Below are positions 1-10,493 of a stretch of DNA of 64,000 bases, piece by piece. Numbering within the stretch: position 1 is the first letter of the stretch; the number at the start of each line of letters is the position of its first letter. This DNA comes from Gracilaria gracilis. Its lineage: Eukaryota; Rhodophyta; Florideophyceae; Gracilariales; Gracilariaceae. The stretch lies in contig JARGSG010000017.1 in NCBI GenBank assembly GCA_030374805.1, forward strand, positions 682,001 through 746,000, read 5' to 3'. The notes under the pieces are model-generated. The model was not told where the DNA came from and did no database searches. It saw only the letters and a program-made list of their open reading frames with translations. The translations under genes were made by a program, and so were the position numbers.

Positions 1-551
1 CCCATGGGGGAATGCTCGATCATGGCCATGACAAGGAGATGGTATGGGGTATGGAGGTTGTGCAACTGGTCGAAGCATCGAATGGCGCATGGCAAATCGC
101 CGCTTTGAGAGCGTAAGCGATGGCCTCATCGCGCACGACGGCAGCACGGGTATCGCTCACAGACTACGCGCAAGGCCACTATATCTACGCACCACCTGGA
201 TACCCTCGTAGACATTGCGCAGACATTGAAAACGTGCGCTCTGTAGTGTCAGCGGTCTCCGTCGCGCACCTCCGCGCGAGTACGTGTCCACGCGCGAGCG
301 CTCAATTGGTGCGAGCGAGTCTCAACGCGTGGTGATTGGGCGTGCGCTCGCTCGTCATGACGGCGCCCATCGGCGGCGGCGGCGGCGGCGGCGGCGGTGA
401 TGAGCGCCGTAGGTCGTAGGTACAAGGCGGACAATCGCGGCGGCGTGACGTCTCCCATCGACGCGACGAAAAAAGCCTTTCCGATCGCCATCACATCGCG
501 GCCAGCAATCGGCCATCTATCCGCGCGCGGAGCCTAAGCGGTGCGCACACG
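1..551. other. GC-rich flank, no supported gene
   Basis: Several short overlapping reading frames exist on both strands, but none shows a domain or convincing composition. The stretch is GC-rich like the three genes that follow. It probably contains the 5' flank of the Tim17-like gene starting at 552, and perhaps the end of a gene lying outside the window. Confidence 0.4.
371..397. repeat. (CGG)9 microsatellite
   Basis: A pure CGG trinucleotide run about 27 nt long lies about 155 bp upstream of the first gene. On the minus strand it reads as a polyalanine tract in an otherwise unsupported ORF. Confidence 0.9.
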
Positions 552-917
552 ATGTCGTCTGCGCGAGGCGGCGTCTCCGACACGACGTGCAGCGCGCACG
601 CCGTGGACTCCGCGCTTCGCGGCGCGGCGCTGGGCACCATATGGGCGCTAGCAACGGCGTCTCGTCCGCGCTTGCTGCGCGCCGTCGCCACCAACGCTTT
701 TGACTTTGCGGGTTTCCTTGCCATCTACTCCGGGTGCGCGTGTGCGCTTCGGCGGCCGGGGCGAGTCACACTTGCCGGCGCTCTGGCCGGCGCCACGGCC
801 GGCAGCTTCGCGGCCGTGAGGACGCGTGCCTCGCCACGCACGTTTGTCGTACAGACCACGGCATGTGCGGCCATTGGCGCCGTTAGCAACGGCTTGACAC
901 AGCTGTCGGAAGGCTGA
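552..917 (+). CDS. Tim17/Tim22/Tim23-family membrane protein
   Basis: Single-exon gene of 121 aa. Four small-residue-rich hydrophobic segments at about residues 22-38, 47-66, 72-90 and 100-116 are full of Gly and Ala, as in the Tim17/22/23/PMP24 family. The second and third segments match the family pattern best: FAIYSG-like 'FLAIYSGCACALRR', then a basic turn and 'LAGALAGATAGS'. The length suits a short Tim17-type protein. Members of this family form channels or pores in the inner mitochondrial membrane or plastid envelope, or serve as peroxisomal or outer-envelope proteins. Which membrane applies here cannot be told from sequence. The ATG at 552 is the first in frame and sits in GC-rich coding-like sequence. 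The downstream neighbour is convergent, with its stop at 1131. Family assignment is by eye. Confidence 0.6.
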   Translation: MSSARGGVSDTTCSAHAVDSALRGAALGTIWALATASRPRLLRAVATNAFDFAGFLAIYSGCACALRRPGRVTLAGALAGATAGSFAAVRTRASPRTFVVQTTACAAIGAVSNGLTQLSEG

Positions 918-1130
918 CAACAACACACGCTATGGACAACGACGTTTACTCACAAAGATCTACTACACACACGGGGATGGGGGAGCGGCTCTCACGCACT
1001 CACGCCGTGCGCCATCAAACATCGACGGCGCTTGTTGTTCGATGATACATAATTTAAACACACATATGCAACACGGGGACAAGGGGGAGGGTGAGCGCGC
1101 CGGCCGCACCCAAACACAACTCTCAACGCG

Positions 1131-2237
1131 TCACTTGGAGGATCCAAGGCGTCTGAGCGTGAAGTTCATGCCTCCCTCCGAGCCGGCCGCCACGCGACTG
1201 AGCCCGCTCTCATCCACGTCACGACCGACGCCCAGCGTGAACATCCTGGCGCCCACCTGGTCAAACGCCTTGCGCGCCTCCTTCTCACTCTCATGCAGCT
1301 CGTCGGCATGCGTCTGGCCGTCGGTGAGGAGCACGATGGCTCGGTCGCCCGCGCCAGCCTCCTCCGCCAACATCTCGCGCGCTCTACGGATGGGCGCGGC
1401 GATGTCGGTGCTGCCCATGAGCTGCTCCATGTTGTCGATGGCGGTGGAGAGCTTGGGCTTCTTGACGGCGGTGAGCGAGATCTCCACCTTGGGGTGCTGG
1501 TTGAACTGCACGACGGCGACGTTGGAGTTGGGGTGGGTCTGACGAAGACTGTGCACGAGGGTGCGAGCAAAACTCTTCATTGCGTCAAAGTCGTCATCTG
1601 TGACGCTGGAACTGGCGTCTATGAGCAGCACGATATTGATACAGTCGAGGTGCGAAGGGGAGGCTGACATGACGCTGATGGGCGAAGAGAAGGACAAGGG
1701 CGAAGGTTTATCGGCGGGCGGGGTGGCCGGCTCGGGCGGCGGGGTGACGGACCACGACGCGTTGGGCAGTGAAGGGGCGGTATGACGCTTGATGAGATCA
1801 AGAATGGCTAGCTTTTCGCTGTGGCACAGCGTAAGCCACGGGTTGTTCTTGGCATCACACACGGCCTTCTCCGAGTAGAGATGCTTCCATGTGCCGGCAT
1901 GACGCGCGGCAGACGGGAGCAGCACGGAGTTGGTGGTCAAGTGGCCCCAACGCGTCTCGGTGCAGCGGCGCCAGCAGACGGAGTCGTAGGCGATGAGGTG
2001 GCGGAGGCGACGCGACACGTGCTCCAGGGACACGAGGTCGGTGGCGGGCAGATCGGCGTAGCACATGGAAATGAGCTCATCCGGAAGGGCGGTGAGATCG
2101 AAGGTGGGCTTGGACGAGGCCGAAGCGAGTGCAGCGTGCGGGTGCGAGTCGGGGGCCACGGGGTGCATGACGGCGTCTGGGGAGGACGAGGGGTGTTGGT
2201 CGGGGGAGGAGGAGGACAAGGCGCACGGCTGGGCCAT
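1131..2237 (-). CDS. F-box and von Willebrand factor A domain protein
   Basis: Single-exon gene of 368 aa. Residues about 45-95 form an F-box: 'LPDELISMCYADLPATDL' followed by 'VSRRLRHLI' and a Trp after an Asp/Ser turn. A Pro/Ser linker (about 160-195) leads to a VWA domain (about 198-365). All five MIDAS metal-site residues appear present: D207-x-S209-x-S211 in 'LLIDASSSV', T277 in 'MGSTDIAAP', and D306 in 'LLTDGQTHAD'. F-box proteins normally recruit substrates to SCF ubiquitin ligases, and VWA domains bind protein ligands through Mg2+. A substrate adaptor recognising its target through the VWA domain is therefore a reasonable inference. The combination is uncommon. It converges with the Tim17-like gene. 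Upstream lies a 15-nt G run (2406-2420). Confidence 0.85.
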   Translation of the reverse strand: MAQPCALSSSSPDQHPSSSPDAVMHPVAPDSHPHAALASASSKPTFDLTALPDELISMCYADLPATDLVSLEHVSRRLRHLIAYDSVCWRRCTETRWGHLTTNSVLLPSAARHAGTWKHLYSEKAVCDAKNNPWLTLCHSEKLAILDLIKRHTAPSLPNASWSVTPPPEPATPPADKPSPLSFSSPISVMSASPSHLDCINIVLLIDASSSVTDDDFDAMKSFARTLVHSLRQTHPNSNVAVVQFNQHPKVEISLTAVKKPKLSTAIDNMEQLMGSTDIAAPIRRAREMLAEEAGAGDRAIVLLTDGQTHADELHESEKEARKAFDQVGARMFTLGVGRDVDESGLSRVAAGSEGGMNFTLRRLGSSK

Positions 2238-2405
2238 GACTTGGTGGAGCGGTTGTTGTTGCCGCTGTTGGTGGTGCTGTTGTTCGGGGGTGGGCAGCGT
2301 GTGCAGAGCGGGTGGGGGGTGCGAACGGGTGAACGGTAGAGAGCGTACGAACGGGAGCGACAGTAGTATGGCCTGTGATGGTTGCGAAAGTGATGAGGGC
2401 GGTTT

Positions 2406-2420
2406 GGGGGGGGGGGGGGG
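2406..2420. repeat. G15 homopolymer
   Basis: Fifteen consecutive G residues lie upstream of the F-box/VWA gene, in G-rich DNA that could fold into quadruplex. Runs like this are also prone to sequencing error. Confidence 0.85.
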
Positions 2421-3018
2421 TTGTGTGAGCAGGGGGGCGGGAGCGGATTTTTGGGTGGGACGCGCGCGTTTTTAAACGGCGCGTGGAAGCTGCGCGGAGC
2501 GCATTATGGTGTAGCACTTACCTGCAGCGCGGTGAGCAGCGCGGACCAGCCGAAGTTGGGCGCGGCGGCAGCAGCAGCGGCGGACGGGGTGGACTGTTGT
2601 GCACGCGGCGTCGTGCGCATAACGTGGGCGATAGCGGCGGCGAGCGGACGACGATGCGACGGGAAGGCGTTCGGGTGCCGCGTGCGCGCGGGGGAGGCGG
2701 TCTGGGAAGACGTGCGCGCGCGCGCCGGTTTTGGGCTGCCGCCGTTCTTCCACGCGGAGGGAGCGCCACGCGCGCACGCGCTGCGGCGCTGAGATGGGCG
2801 CCGAGATTGTGTCGGTGTGATTGGCTGCGCGCCCGGCGCGTGGCGCAGCGTGCGCGCGAGATTGCGCGCGTCGCATCGCGCCGTGCCGTGCTGCCGCCGT
2901 GTAAGTGTTGGCGCGTTGCCAATGCTGCACGCGTGCGCTGCTTTTCCATTTTTTTCTCTTCTGCCGCGCGTGCCGCGCACACCCGCCGCCGCCCATCGCC
3001 CGCCGCCCGCGCCGTCCC

Positions 3019-3678
3019 ATGGATGCTCTCACGCCTCCTTGCACGCCGCCGCCGTCGTTCGTGCCGCCGCGCGCCGTGCCGCTGCGAGGGTGGTGGCACG
3101 CGCCGCACGTCGACCACCGTCGCCGTGGCCGCCGCTGCTATGTGCCGTACGTTGAACGTCGCCACGCCCGTTCGTCGCCACTATCATCCGCCGCAGGCCC
3201 GCCCGCCGCTGACCCGCCCGCCGCGGCGCACCCGCCCGCCGAGCTGCCCGCCGAGCAGCTGGCGGCGTGGCAAGCCGCGCGCGCCGTGCTGCAGCAGCAG
3301 CAGCAGCTGGACGACGCCGCGGCCGAGCGCGTGCTGCGCCGCGCCTTCGGCTGGGGCGCGCAGCGCTACTGGCGCGGCCGCGTCAAGCGCGAGCTGCCGG
3401 ACGCGCAGCTGCTGCAGCGCCGCCTGACGCTGCTGGCGGAGCGCGTGCCGCTCGATGAAGAGCAGCTCTGCACCGTTGTGTTGGCCTTCCCGGAGGTGCT
3501 GCGCCTGGACGCGCACCGCTTGGAGAGCAACGTTTGTCGCGTGGAACGCGAGGTCGGCCGCGCTGGCCCTTCTCGAGTTGTGCGCAGCGTTTGCGATAAC
3601 CCGCCCGTGCTGGGCTTCGATTTTGACTGCGAGGGCGACTGCGTGGGCGAGTGCTCTCGGTGCTGGGTGCGTTTTTGA
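3019..3678 (+). CDS. mTERF-like protein
   Basis: GC-rich single-exon gene. The frame is open from 2905, but the ATG at 3019 in context 'gtcccATGG' is the better start, giving 219 aa; the longer version would be 257 aa. A Pro/Arg/Ala-rich N-terminal half, plausibly a targeting peptide, precedes a Gln run and then helix pairs. These contain the mTERF signature: 'VVLAFPEVLRLDAHRLESNV', and a second Pro-Val-Leu repeat at 'NPPVLGFDFD'. mTERF proteins bind organellar DNA or RNA and act in transcription termination or organelle gene expression. The protein is short for the family, with only about two recognisable repeats. It ends in a Cys-rich tail, 'CEGDCVGECSRCW', that ordinary mTERFs lack. That tail may be a lineage feature or a metal site. 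Location in mitochondrion or plastid is inferred. Confidence 0.6.
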   Translation: MDALTPPCTPPPSFVPPRAVPLRGWWHAPHVDHRRRGRRCYVPYVERRHARSSPLSSAAGPPAADPPAAAHPPAELPAEQLAAWQAARAVLQQQQQLDDAAAERVLRRAFGWGAQRYWRGRVKRELPDAQLLQRRLTLLAERVPLDEEQLCTVVLAFPEVLRLDAHRLESNVCRVEREVGRAGPSRVVRSVCDNPPVLGFDFDCEGDCVGECSRCWVRF

Positions 3679-6178
3679 ACACGAATCCATCAAAGAGGCC
3701 AGTCCCGTTGGTACCGTTGTACTTTGTTGCTCGCATTTTCTTTCACACCATATGCTACTCAGCAGCAGCCTGCTTGTCAGCAGCAGCGCCCAAATTATGG
3801 TAGATCTCATCACAATTGCGCACGTGGCGCGTGAAATTTGAAACGCAACTCCCTGTGGTGCAATTGCACAATTTTGGCTCACAATATTGTCGGATGTACG
3901 GTAGAATACCTTTACATACTGTTGTCATCAAAAACATGCGCACGAGGTATTTTTATTAAGAACAGCGAGTCCTAAAAGCACTTCAACATACATTTACGTA
4001 GCCTTCAGAGTACTGCAGACGAAGACGACGTCGTAGACAGCGGCGAAGAAAAGGGCTTGTGTCTGTCTCGATACAGCGTAACCTCACCATCTCTTCCAGT
4101 ACAAAATGCCCGCGAGCTATTAAAACAGCGAGAGTAGCATAAAAGGCGCCAGTTGCGAACACGTGCAAAACAATGGCTTGTACCAGACTCCCCCTATTCG
4201 CCCCCAGTGGTACTTAAAACGTAGTAATGTCATCAAAAAAACTAGCAAACATAAACTAAAGAACCACGATAGCGTATTTTTGTAGTGAAATGACGAAACA
4301 AACAAAATAGAACAACAAAATTCAATTTTGTTCTTTTTATTAAGCCAGTGAAGTACATAGAACCATTCTGGCAGCAAGCGCATATTACCCTTGGTAAAGC
4401 AGCGTAGTAAAACAAAACAACAAAAAAATACACACCCCCCCAAACAAGCGTCAACACCTAGAGAAACATAAATCTTGTCACAACGGAGCTTGTGGTGACG
4501 GTTATATGGTATCGGGACACTAATAAACGCGTGAATGAGCAATTCTAGGGCCATCCAGTTCCATACTTTATTACAACAAAAAACGATTGCAACGCTTCGA
4601 CAATAATAGGACTCGACTACAAAAATACGGGTTAATTCCTCAACAACAGTTGAGTAACATTTGCAACAGCGTAGAAAACGGAGCAATGTGCTTTCCAATC
4701 ATGTCTAAACGTGTATCGGGGACAGTTGAAGTGCTTCAGACGTTTGTTAACAGTTTCGTGCCTCACACGGAGGTAACCAAAAAATCTCAGATTTCTAAAG
4801 TCAGATTGACAGCTTTTAGCCACGTCAGAATAACCAGCATTTGCTACAACACGTTCATTAGATTTCAAACAGTGATTTAATGGCTTTCAATAGATCAGTA
4901 GATCATACATTTCCCCGAAAGCAAAAGGACCATAAACCCGAACAATGTTTGTCTTTTTAATTGCAACACCAAACTCATATCTTAGCCCTGCCCGCTTTAG
5001 CTTATGGCTGTACTATAGCGCGTTAAAAGGCGGCGGTTCACTTATCGAACAATTAGTCCCATCAACGAAACTTTTGTAGTTGGAGTGTTTTCGCCCCCAC
5101 AATCGCGCGTTCTAAAACATTTAATCATAGTTAGCATAGAATAAAGCAATGAAATGGATTACAAAATGTACAAAGTTAGCATTTGACAACCCGTGGACAA
5201 AAACCCACACCGACTTGCTCCACCTCTTTACAACGCAACACGCGAAAGCGCAAAAGACAGCCTCGGTAGAGTAGACTTTCAGGAAAAAACGCGACCAGAG
5301 AAGGTGCTTCGCTTCGCTATTCGGCGATAATTGCGCCTGTACAGTCTCCCATATACACGGGAGGACGGAGAGAGGTAAGACGACACATTCTTGAGTCTGC
5401 CGCAAATCGATAGGAGACAATGTAGATTGTTGGCGGAGAAGAATGGCCACAGCCAGACGAAATGATTCCAAGGACGGTTGCAGGGCTATACTAACCGGCG
5501 TAAGAACAGCACGTGATGTCAAGCGTTAGTTTATGGTTGTCAAGATTTTGAATTTTTATATATTTTCTTGCATTTCTAGTTTGGGATCACTCTTGATCGA
5601 TCAATCGATCATGATCGATCATGGTCGGCCGATCGATCAAAATTCGAATTCAAATGTTGATCGCTTGATTACGGCCCAGAAACCATCCAGAACGCAACAC
5701 ACTTTGTAATAAATGTATGATACAAAGGTGCGACGTTTTCATCGTGCCCTGAAAGCACCAAAAAATGGCTATTTGTGTATGTAATCGAGGAATGAAATAT
5801 ACTGTAATCCGCGATTGGGGTCCGGAACTGGTAGATTACTGTAACGATTTATTCATGTTCATACATCTTTCAGTGAAAGCTAAACGCTAACTGTGTTCTA
5901 TTCTTATGAATCTTTCTATTAATCGAGAGTGACGCGTAGCACACGAACAAAAAGCCACATGATCGACTCTGAACATACGAAAAATCGATTTTTGTAGACC
6001 ATAGAGCACTTTAAGATAGAAAGAAATAACCTTCCAAATCGATCAATTTGTACTCAAAAAGAGTTACTAAAATTAACCAAAATGATGTCAAAACAATGTG
6101 TAGAATCACCTTTTAGAGACCAAAACCAAACGGATCTTAACTGAGAAAGCGACCGTCGTCGTTGACAGTTCTCGCCCA
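3679..6178. other. AT-rich intergenic region
   Basis: A 2.5-kb AT-rich stretch with no convincing gene. The longer frames (for example 4120-4698 minus) are Phe/Cys/Tyr-rich, as expected of translated AT-rich noncoding DNA. Around 4370-4440 there are A/C runs. A GATC-rich cluster lies at 5594-5640. Confidence 0.5.
5594..5640. repeat. GATC-rich palindromic cluster
   Basis: Within 47 bp the tetramer gatc occurs seven times, arranged as overlapping palindromes (gatcgatc, atgatcgatcat). No gene is adjacent. It may be the end of an element or a protein-binding cluster. Confidence 0.7.
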
Positions 6179-6967
6179 ATGGCTCCCAGAAGCCGACTTC
6201 CCAAGCTCTCCGAGAACTCACCCGCCGTCCAACGTCTACGTTATTTGCTGCAGTCGGGGGAGCTCAATGGTGATGAATTTCTAAAGTACGTGCATCAGCT
6301 CGAGGCTTTCTTTACGCAGTACAAGTTGGACAATTTTAGAAACGCATATAATCGCGTTAGGCGTTCATTGAATCTGCCAAAAGGTAAGGCGTCAATTTAT
6401 TTTACAATATAGAGCGATCATGCTAACCTTTCCGTAGAACCCGAAAATGCGAAGGGGAGTACTGAGGTAAATCCAAGGTGTTCAAATGTTGACGCGAATT
6501 TGACGCCAACGAAAAGAAGCTTTGGCGATGTAGAGAATTTGGGCGATGAAATCTATGAAAGTGAGGAAGAGGACATTAATGAGGTTGATCATTTCAATAA
6601 GGTTTTTAAACCAATGTACGCTTTCTCAGAATGGGAAGAAACAAATACTGCTATCAAAAGACTATCTGTTGCAATTGCATTGCCAACTGGAGTTGATAGT
6701 GATTGTTTTACTTTAAATGTAGTTCCGTCTGGTCGAGTGCTTGTCTTGCGGTGCCAGTGGCCTTCTGTGTTCACTAATGTTAACACTCTACATCATAAGT
6801 GGTTGGGTGAGAAGGCTAAGGAGGAAAACAAGAAGGAGGATTATCATCCTAAATTACCTGGTTTTGAGCGCTTCCTCCGCAATTTACGCGATCGTAGTAC
6901 GGACAAGATTGTTTCAACTGCTCAGATTGTACTGCCTTATGCGGTTGAGACACACATCTACGAGTAG
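6179..6967 (+). CDS. two-exon gene of unknown function with a premature stop
   Basis: Exon 1 is 6179-6383 and exon 2 is 6438-6967. Splicing out the 54-nt intron joins the two frames exactly (phase 1) and gives 244 aa. The ATG at 6179 follows a GC-rich leader. The N-terminal 68 residues form a helical 'RLRYLLQSGELNGDEFLKYV' region. An acidic linker follows ('YESEEEDINE'), then a beta-rich globular part ending in 'LPYAVETHIYE'. The reading frame ends at TAG 6965-6967. It then stays open for 36 more codons to TAA 7076-7078, with protein-like content ('MAVYIELRAKTETYG'), so the stop is probably a nonsense mutation in a longer 281-residue protein. No family recognised. It sits at the edge of transposon-rich DNA and may itself belong to an element. 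Confidence 0.6.
6384..6437 (+). other. spliceosomal intron, 54 nt
   Basis: Starts gtaagg and ends tccgtag, with the consensus branch-point motif tgctaac at 6421-6427, about 10 nt before the acceptor. Removing it joins two reading frames that both look coding. This is the only intron in the window supported by donor, branch point and acceptor together. Confidence 0.85.
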
Positions 6968-7078
6968 CATTTCTTGGGATGGGAGGAATCATCCTGTATG
7001 GCGGTCTACATTGAGCTACGAGCCAAGACTGAAACATACGGCTTAGTGTCAAAGAAAGTTGAATTCGAAATCTATTAA

Positions 7079-8543
7079 ACAAAAGCATGAACGGGTTTTC
7101 CGGCATTTCCCTGTCTGCGACACCGCCAAAATACTTTTTTCGCTATCTCCGGAGGGATTCTTGGGAGATGTAAAGCGAAAGCCTTCACCGCGCCCCTCAC
7201 CACGACCATCGCGCGCCTTCAGCGGAAAATATGGCTGCGGCGCTTCCTTAGGCCACCGCCAGCACGCAAGTACGAAATGTGATGGCGTCGCTGTCCTGTG
7301 CCGCCGCCGGCCCGCAGGCAGAACACGTGGCACCGATGCTCCGTCCTGCAGGCGCCGGGAAGCAAGCAAAAGATGCGGTTGTGCTCCGTCGCGCCGCCGC
7401 TGGCGCGGAAGCACAAGAAAAGGTGGCAGCGTCCGCCGTGATCACAGCAGCGGAACGACACCGAAAACGATGTGATTTAGGATGTAAGGGTATACTCTAC
7501 GCATGGGATAACTGCCAAATTAGACTTTTATTCTGGGAACATGCTGTTGGTGGGTAGCATCGGTCCTTATGAAGCTAATGATATTGTCGTGGGTAAGTGA
7601 GGCAAAAGGGAGATTGGGGAGCAATATTAATAGAGACTAGAGTGATGGTTGACCAAGGCACCAGGGAGTTACCCTGGGCAACAAGTGTCATCATAGAAGA
7701 TCATATCGGCAATGAATAAGTCATCACAGCGGGAGCAAGGCCCAGGATGGACACTCTCCTATCTCCGTATCAGAGCCATACCCTACACGCCAGACTGGAA
7801 TATGATAGATAAAGTGCTAGATTATTTTTTCAGAAGGAGTATGCAATGTTGTAGAAGTCTATATAAACCTCCGAGTTGAGGCATCACAGCCAACTCAACC
7901 CGGGCAGACCACTTCTTTTCGACAACCCTCCCCCGAACGCGCTACCAATTCTTCTTCCTCCCCATTCGTCGTCATCCTCCAACCCTCCTTAGGCAACCAC
8001 CATCTCACCCTTTAGCACAGTCAGTGCCTTCTTCGCCATCAACCACTTCCCTCGTGCGTCTATAGGTGGCCCGGTCTCCTACCTCTTCTGCTACGACGCC
8101 GCAGTGCTTTGCACACGTAGGGTTCGTGTTGCACTGCTGCTCGTTGCTTTTCCCATAATAGTAACCCCCATCAACCGCGTTGGTTGATTTCGTTCTCGCA
8201 TATCACATTGGTTCGGGCGCGCAGTCCCCGTTGCAATATCTGTGGCGAGCCGCAAGTCGGAGCGACTCTATGGCTTTGTGATACACGTCTTGCCGAACTA
8301 CATCTCTAATCGCCGTTTCGGCTGGTACCCCCTGGCATCCGTTTCGTTCTCCTGGGTTTGTCACCACCCGCGTCGTTTGGCACTGTTGCCCCAAAAATGA
8401 CGTGCACAGAGCTCCATAAGAACAGAACGGCCAGTTATTAATAACCGTAAAAACAAAGAACACGCTGCTAAAAAAAATAGTAGAAATTTGCAGCACTAAA
8501 ACATTAGTATAAAACGACGGCTCTCAAGATTGCGTTCACAGAT
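7079..8543. other. repeat-derived region, no intact gene
   Basis: 7150-7480 is a GC-rich patch whose overlapping frames on both strands show no domain. From about 7560 the sequence resembles an LTR or element end, with a TATA box at 7860 and a C/T-rich leader. No long ORF is convincing. Confidence 0.4.
7860..7927 (+). promoter_or_regulatory. TATA promoter with LTR-like initiator block
   Basis: TATA sequence tatataaa at 7860-7867 is followed about 40 bp later by a 23-nt block (7905-7927) beginning cagaccacttc and ending ttcgacaacc, then a C/T-rich leader. An almost identical block, also 35-40 bp after a TATA box, occurs at 15,455-15,477. The two therefore look like the promoter/U3-R portions of related LTRs bracketing the degenerate gypsy element. 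Confidence 0.5.
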
Positions 8544-9287
8544 TCACAATGTGCTGTCTTTGAGCGCTCTCGAAAGGCGCTCCTCGGCCCGATCTGTGAC
8601 AAACTCGTCTTCCTCCACAATCTCCACTGCCATGTCCATAACTCTGAGACCGAGTGAAGCAGTGAACTGAAACACGCGAAAAGGTGTGACTCGCTTTGTC
8701 GTGCGTGCCTTCAAACCATTGCTTTTCTTACCTTGAGCAGCAAAAGCCACAGCCTTCCCCAAGTATAAAATGCGTTTCTTTCTGGCTGCTAATTCACGCT
8801 CGTGCTCCTGTTCAGTGGCCCGTTTACGCTTCTTCCGCAGAGCTTCAATGTCACGTTTCTGGGCTCCCGGATCTCGACGAAGCTGCTCCATAAAGCGTTT
8901 GTTTTTCTTTTCAATGGACGCCTTTTCTGCATCTTCGCGCTCTGTCGCACGCTGCACAACTCTTCGGCCTTCCGCTTTTCTTTTTCTTCGGCTTGACGCT
9001 GCGTAGCCTTCGCTTTGGCTTTTCTGCCAGCCATTTCCTCCCCGTGTGTTACTCAGAAGATGCTGAACTTGTTTGGGGTTATTTGCAGCAGCTGTTTAGA
9101 CTCGTTGAACAGCAGATTTGCTAACTTCTGTTAGGCTGGCAATGTCGCGAACATTTCGGGTACATTGCAGCAGCCTGAGCGCTTTTTTTCGCACCAAGAT
9201 CCTATCCTGATCACGCTGAATTCGCTTCTTGTGCTCTGAAGTCTGCTTTTTCATCGAGTGAGGCATATCTTTACTGAGATATGGCAA
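8544..9287 (-). pseudogene. internally deleted, frameshifted transposase remnant (pogo/CENP-B-like?)
   Basis: On the minus strand, 9287-9096 encodes a helix-turn-helix-like piece, 'VRDIASLTEVSKSAVQRV'. The frame then stops, but continues open as 'TAAANNPKQVQHLLSNTRGG'. In another frame, from 9034, a strongly basic and acidic coiled coil follows ('AGRKAKAKATQRQAEEKEKR'), shifts frame near 8960, and runs to 8544. A DNA-binding head joined directly to a coiled-coil tail, with the catalytic middle absent, is what an internally deleted pogo/CENP-B-type transposase would leave. The family call is inference; no DDE motif is present. A related coiled-coil tail occurs at about 25.45-25.8 kb. Confidence 0.35.
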
Positions 9288-10077
9288 TGCCGTACTGCAG
9301 TGTTCATATAGATGCTCACGATTTCAGAAGCGGGATGCTTTGAACTCGTGAGCATCTTAATGAGTCAATTAGAGTTGCATACAGTGGCTTTGTCTCGATA
9401 CATGGCGATAAATGGAATGAGAGATTCTTTTCGGTTTCTTCTGGTTTTGGCGGGAAGCCGTCCCAAAATCGGCCAAGTGCCAAAATTATCCTCCCAGAAG
9501 GGTAGTAGGCATCATTTCGTAGTGAACACACAAACTGTGCAAAATAGCAACAACAAAGCTCAAACGTGTAGAAAGCGAAAGCCACAGCCCAACCACAACT
9601 CTAGATCTAGTTCTGGCCAAAACCAAAAAAAAGACAACAAAACGCAAAAACTTTCTCTCGCACGACTAACCGTAAAATATTTGGAAAAACAACATCCAGA
9701 CAAAGAACAGAAAAGATTGAAACCAAAGGTAGTGATCTTCAAATTTTTGTTCAAATTAACCAATACACCAGCCCACCAAAAAGAGAAAAATATATTAAAA
9801 GTAAAGAACGACATGGAAAAAATACATATTGCTGTGAAACAAATAAAAGATCGTTGTTAAAAAATAACTGGTTTGGCCAGAATTGTTCGAAATGCAAATA
9901 CTCCCGTCGTTTTATGAACCAATCCTACACAGGATAAAGTGCCAAACCACCCCTGAAAAGTCGACAAAGCAAAGAGTAAGCAGTATTTTCAGCGTGACTC
10001 TCCACCGCTAACGAAAACAAAACTACCTTAAAGCTGAAAAGCTTGGCTATTTTTTACTAAACCTCGTCGGGCGACGG
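9288..10077. other. AT-rich spacer with small hairpin
   Basis: Contains an inverted repeat at 9311-9321 and 9346-9356 (gatgctcacga and its complement, 24-nt loop). A 182-codon plus-strand frame (9312-9860) is Lys/Gln/Asn-rich with no domain and is not called. Confidence 0.4.
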
Positions 10078-10268
10078 TTGAAACCGCCGTTTTTGGCTTC
10101 TTTCATCATCCGCGATGTCTTCTTCCATTTACATCAGTTCCAGCTACAACTCCATATTAGGCGCTTCCGTCGTTTATTTGGTGGCTGCCGAGAGCTCCAG
10201 CAGGGTCGAAAATCCGTCATTAGTGGCTTCGACGCGCCGGCTGCGGATCCATTCGCTGTGTTGGGATA

Positions 10269-10493
10269 ATGTACCGATGTGACGAACTGCTATTGGCTCT
10301 CGCCCGTGGATTTTGCCCCGTGTCACGCGAGGTCCGTGACGCGCTGACGTTGTCGCCATGGACTTACGCCGCAGTTGTCCGTGACTGCCTACACGTTCCT
10401 ACGGAGACGCGTCGCTACGAGCAACCGGGTTCCGTTCTGAACTTGCTGACGGACTTGGAGGCGTACCTGACGTCCTATTTTTCTTTCAATTAA
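10269..10493 (+). CDS. possible short hypothetical ORF
   Basis: A 74-aa frame (first in-frame ATG at 10269) whose GC content and helix-forming composition ('EVRDALTLSPWTYAAVVRDC') stand out from the AT-rich surroundings. The upstream stretch 10115-10268 is similarly GC-rich and open in another frame, so a frameshifted or spliced protein is possible. No domain recognised. It could equally be a fragment of an unidentified transposon ORF. Confidence 0.25.
   Translation: MYRCDELLLALARGFCPVSREVRDALTLSPWTYAAVVRDCLHVPTETRRYEQPGSVLNLLTDLEAYLTSYFSFN

Noticed and set aside
2483..3427. 314-codon plus frame overlapping the mTERF-like gene
   Set aside because: Arg/Ala/Cys-rich shadow frame of very GC-rich DNA; the mTERF frame has real motifs.
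4120..4698. 192-codon minus-strand ORF in the AT-rich spacer
   Set aside because: Phe/Cys/Leu/Tyr-rich composition expected from translated AT-rich DNA; no domain, poor start context.
9312..9860. 182-codon plus-strand ORF
   Set aside because: Lys/Gln/Asn low complexity without motif, overlapping a decayed transposon.
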